Of a DNA stretch of 22,571 nucleotides, positions 20,572 through 22,571 are shown piece after piece; position 1 is the stretch's first letter; each line of letters begins with the position of its first letter. The position numbers were made by a program, and so were the translations under genes. The stretch is taken from contig JAISRI010000132.1 in assembly GCA_031273735.1 (NCBI GenBank), positions 1 to 22,571 on the forward strand, read 5' to 3'. The notes under the pieces are model-generated. The model searched no databases. It was not told where the DNA came from and saw only the letters and a program-made list of their open reading frames with translations. The stretch comes from Helicobacteraceae bacterium (GTDB taxonomy: Bacteria > Campylobacterota > Campylobacteria > Campylobacterales > SZUA-545).

Positions 20572-21697
20572 AAGCAAAACTATGTCAAACGTTAGAAAAA
20601 TATGCGTCGCGCTCGCGGTTGCGCTTTTGCCGTTAAACGCGGCGGCGATCGACGTCGTCAAACCTACGCCTTCATTTCAAATCGACGTAGTTTTCGTATT
20701 GGATACGACAGGTTCTATGAGCGGACTAATAGAAAACGCAAAACGCAAAATCTGGACGATCGCCAATACGATCGTCGATCAAAATCCAAATTCGACAATT
20801 CGCGTAGGGCTTGCGGGGTATCGCGATATTGGCGACGATTACGTCGTTCGTTACTATCCGCTTACGACGGACGTTCAAGACATTTACGCAAAACTTTTAG
20901 CTTTTGAGGCAAGCGGGGGCGGCGACACGCCCGAATCGGTTAACGAAGCGCTAGATATTGCGGTAACCAAAATGGGTTGGATCGAATCGGCAAGCAAGAG
21001 AAGCGTTCGCATAATCTTCCTTGTGGGCGACGCTCCGCCGCATATGGACTACGATCAGGATCGCAAATATCCCGAAATAATCGCGGAGGCAAAACGGCGC
21101 GGAATCGTGATAAACGCCGTGCAAGCGGGCGATATGCAATCGACGAGAAAAATTTGGAAAGAGATCGCCTCGTTAGGCGGCGGCGAATATATCGCTATCG
21201 CGCAGGACGGCGGGCGGACGATCGTAATCGAAACGCCATACGACGACGAGATCATAATTATTCAGCGCAAAATAAACGCGACGATCGTTCCATACGGGCG
21301 GATCGAAAAGCAACGATTTGTAGCGGAAAAACGCGCGTCGTATGAAGCCGCGCCCAAAGACTCTTCTATAGAGATGTCAAAGTTTATAAATAAAAACTCC
21401 GGCGGCGCTATAACCGGCGACGGCGATCTTGTCGGAGACGTTAATAATAAAGTCGTAACGCTAGATAAAGTTCCCGTTAAAGAGTTGCCGGAAAATATGC
21501 AAAAGATGACGGCGAAAGAAAGAGAGAGATATATCGCCGAACAGACTAAACTGCGCGAAGGTTTATCGAAGGAACTTATCGAAAAAATAAAACTTCGCGA
21601 CGATTTCGTTAAAGCGGCGGAAGCAAAAGAAAAACCGGTTGGCGATAGCTTCGATCGGGCGGTTTCTCGAACTCTTAAAAAGCAGGCAAAAGAGTGA
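20564..21697 (+). CDS. Exported von Willebrand factor type A domain protein, function unknown
   Basis: 377 residues. I choose the TTG at 20564: AAGGAGATCAA lies just upstream, while the ATG at codon 7 has no ribosome-binding site. A signal peptide fits residues 1-28 (Lys/Arg-rich start, CVALAVALLPLNAAA core, cleavage after AAA), so the protein is probably periplasmic. The VWA domain spans about 38-225 with the metal-binding MIDAS sequence DTTGSMS (D47, S51, S53), a threonine in GGGDTPESVNEAL and an aspartate in FLVGDAPPH. Such domains bind proteins through a divalent metal. The second half (about 240-377) is charged, Lys/Glu-rich and probably helical, with no recognised domain. It overlaps greA by 8 nt and dut by 4 nt, suggesting co-translation but no obvious shared pathway. 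I do not recognise a named homologue. Confidence 0.85.
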   Translation: MIKSKTMSNVRKICVALAVALLPLNAAAIDVVKPTPSFQIDVVFVLDTTGSMSGLIENAKRKIWTIANTIVDQNPNSTIRVGLAGYRDIGDDYVVRYYPLTTDVQDIYAKLLAFEASGGGDTPESVNEALDIAVTKMGWIESASKRSVRIIFLVGDAPPHMDYDQDRKYPEIIAEAKRRGIVINAVQAGDMQSTRKIWKEIASLGGGEYIAIAQDGGRTIVIETPYDDEIIIIQRKINATIVPYGRIEKQRFVAEKRASYEAAPKDSSIEMSKFINKNSGGAITGDGDLVGDVNNKVVTLDKVPVKELPENMQKMTAKERERYIAEQTKLREGLSKELIEKIKLRDDFVKAAEAKEKPVGDSFDRAVSRTLKKQAKE

Positions 21698-22125
21698 TAG
21701 CGCTTAAAATAAAAAAACTCGATCCCAAAGCGCGGATTCCAAAATACCAAAGCGCGAACGCGGCGGGCTTTGATCTATGCGCTTTGGAAGATTGCGAAAT
21801 ATCTGCGGGCGATCGCGCTTTGATAAAAACAGGTTTGGCGATCTCTTTGCCGATCGGCTACGAATTGCAGGTGCGCCCAAGGAGCGGGTTGGCGTTAAAA
21901 CATAGCGTTACGGTGCTTAATTCGCCTGGCACGGTCGATAGCGACTATCGAGGCGAATTGATGATAATATTGATCAACTTAGGGAGCGAAACTTTCAAAA
22001 TCAGCGCGGGCGATCGAATTGCGCAGGCGATCGTAAGCGCCGTTTCGCAAGCCGATCTCGTCGAAGTTGAATATCTTGACGAAACGGAGCGCGGCGCGGG
22101 CGGTTTTGGAAGCACGGGCAGATAA
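21694..22125 (+). CDS. dut: Deoxyuridine 5'-triphosphate nucleotidohydrolase (trimeric dUTPase)
   Basis: Hydrolyses dUTP to dUMP and pyrophosphate, keeping uracil out of DNA and feeding dTMP synthesis. 143 residues, normal for the homotrimeric family. All five motifs are present in order: AGFDLCA (24-30), RPRSGLA (61-67), NSPGTVDSDYRGE (76-88, catalytic D82), AGDRIAQAIV (105-114) and RGAGGFGSTG (133-142), the last closing over the active site. The start is GTG, overlapping the VWA gene stop by four bases (GTGA), typical of coupled translation. It is the last clear gene of the greA operon. Confidence 0.97.
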   Translation: MIALKIKKLDPKARIPKYQSANAAGFDLCALEDCEISAGDRALIKTGLAISLPIGYELQVRPRSGLALKHSVTVLNSPGTVDSDYRGELMIILINLGSETFKISAGDRIAQAIVSAVSQADLVEVEYLDETERGAGGFGSTGR

Positions 22126-22133
22126 ACGCCAAG

Positions 22134-22184
22134 TTTTTCGCGGTTTTTGCGACGCTTAGACAAATAGCTATAAACCGCGAAAAA
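22134..22184. repeat. 13-bp inverted repeat downstream of dut
   Basis: TTTTTCGCGGTTT (22134-22146) and AAACCGCGAAAAA (22172-22184) are exact inverted repeats separated by 25 nt. It begins 8 nt after the dut stop. The T run is on the 5' side of the stem on both strands, so it is not a classic intrinsic terminator in either direction, although it could protect the dut mRNA 3' end. Its AACCGCG core also occurs in the hairpin upstream of rpoB. Confidence 0.55.
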
Positions 22185-22232
22185 TAAAAAGGCGCGAAAA
22201 TTATAGACGACGTTAATTACAAATCGCAAATT

Positions 22233-22334
22233 ATGCGCGGAAAAGTTATCAATGAGATCATCACGGCTGGGCTTTTAGAAAATTACAATCTTGGGGATAA
22301 GAGATATATATTGATTGACGGGAGTTTGAAGTGA
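22233..22334 (+). CDS. Very short possible coding remnant, unknown
   Basis: 33 codons from an ATG to the TGA that forms the first bases of the adjoining 12-bp inverted repeat. The frame stays open upstream for about 15 codons without a better start, and no ribosome-binding site precedes the ATG. The peptide (ending LENYNLGDKRYILIDGSLK) has a faint likeness to the C-terminal half of small helix-turn-helix or excisionase-type proteins. It may be the tail of a degraded gene. Low confidence that it is expressed. Confidence 0.2.
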   Translation: MRGKVINEIITAGLLENYNLGDKRYILIDGSLK

Positions 22335-22423
22335 AACGGCTTGACGGCTATCGAGTTCCGCAACCCAGACTAGAGCGTATTGCCCTATTCTTGCTCTACC
22401 ATTTTGAGCTACAAGCCGTTTCA
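22332..22423. other. 92-bp element with perfect 12-bp inverted ends and tRNA-like 5' half on the - strand
   Basis: TGAAACGGCTTG (22332-22343) and CAAGCCGTTTCA (22412-22423) are exact inverted repeats. On the - strand the stem is followed by TAGCTCAAAATGGTAGAGCA, a textbook tRNA D arm (T8, A9, GCTC/GAGC stem, G18-G19, A21), and the inner seven pairs would be the acceptor. The remaining 48 nt do not form a canonical anticodon or T arm, and no CCA follows. An alternative internal stem TAGAGC/GCTCTA is also perfect. It could be a degenerate tRNA, a tRNA-like RNA, or a small mobile-element or phage structure. Confidence 0.45.
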
Positions 22424-22473
22424 AACAACCATTCTAGCGTCATTTTTTTAGAAAGTCAAGGGGGAATCGGAAA

Positions 22474-22571
22474 ATGGTTGAACTACGAATTGAGCTGAAA
22501 AACGAGGAGCTTAATAAGTTGCTCTCTCAACTTTCGAGCAAAGCGCTGGCGCGAAAATTAACTAAAGAATC
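22474..22571 (+). CDS. 5' part of an unidentified gene cut by the window end
   Basis: Open frame from ATG to the last base (32 codons plus two bases), with GGGGGA about 10 nt upstream as ribosome-binding site. The visible peptide starts MVELRIELKNEELNKLLSQL, an amphipathic beginning. It loosely recalls the N termini of phage tail-completion or virion-morphogenesis proteins, but 32 residues cannot establish this. The unusual spacer before it and the lack of any tie to dut suggest a separate transcription unit. Confidence 0.45.
   Translation, partial: MVELRIELKNEELNKLLSQLSSKALARKLTKE

Noticed and set aside
22332..22423. A functional canonical tRNA gene on the - strand
   Set aside because: The D arm is perfect, but no 5+7+5 anticodon arm or 5+7+5 T arm with TTC can be drawn in the remaining 48 nt, and there is no encoded CCA. 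All five other tRNAs here encode CCA.
22332..22423. Retron or MITE interpretation of the inverted-repeat element
   Set aside because: No reverse transcriptase is in view and there is no convincing target-site duplication next to the repeats. Left open only as a general mobile-element possibility.

Overview
The window looks like a chromosome segment of a Campylobacterota bacterium (the former Epsilonproteobacteria). The evidence is protein-level: RpoB begins MLNSLKSGSRLRVDF, RpoC is about 1,507 residues, and rpmG and tRNA-Trp sit between tuf and secE, as is usual in that phylum. rpoB and rpoC are separate genes that overlap by 8 nt, not fused as in Helicobacter pylori. The genus cannot be told from this sequence alone.

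Left region (1-5753, + strand) is an accessory defence block. It holds a HinfI/CcrM-like beta-class adenine methyltransferase (expected target GANTC). A PD-(D/E)XK restriction endonuclease overlaps its 3' end by 11 nt. Twelve nt further on comes a 1,264-residue protein with an N-terminal STAND/NACHT-like ATPase module, a long helical middle and a C-terminal PD-(D/E)XK-like nuclease. The third gene is the most novel item here: a signal-sensing type NTPase with its candidate effector at the C terminus, apparently co-transcribed with a complete type II R-M pair. The endonuclease and ATPase genes are AT-rich and lack the strong GATC enrichment seen in the core genes, which suggests transfer.

Middle region (5811-19782, all on the - strand) is the core transcription and translation superoperon. 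Read in the direction of transcription it is tRNA-Thr(TGT), tRNA-Tyr(GTA), tRNA-Gly(TCC), tRNA-Thr(GGT), tuf, rpmG, tRNA-Trp(CCA), secE, nusG, rplK, rplA, rplJ, rplL, rpoB, rpoC. The four tRNAs followed by tuf are in the same order as E. coli thrU-tyrU-glyT-thrT-tufB. RNA hairpins occupy the rpmG/tRNA-Trp gap, the rplJ leader and the 228-bp rplL/rpoB gap. A perfect 13-bp hairpin with a TTCG loop separates rpoC from the convergent defence operon.

Right region (19783-22571, + strand) starts with a divergent promoter region of about 300 bp. It is followed by greA, an exported von Willebrand factor A protein and dut, each overlapping the next by a few bases and so probably translationally coupled. 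After dut the sequence becomes irregular: a 13-bp inverted repeat, a 33-codon possible gene remnant, a 92-bp element bounded by perfect 12-bp inverted repeats whose - strand resembles the 5' half of a tRNA, and the first codons of a gene cut by the window edge. This end may be the border of a prophage or other mobile element.
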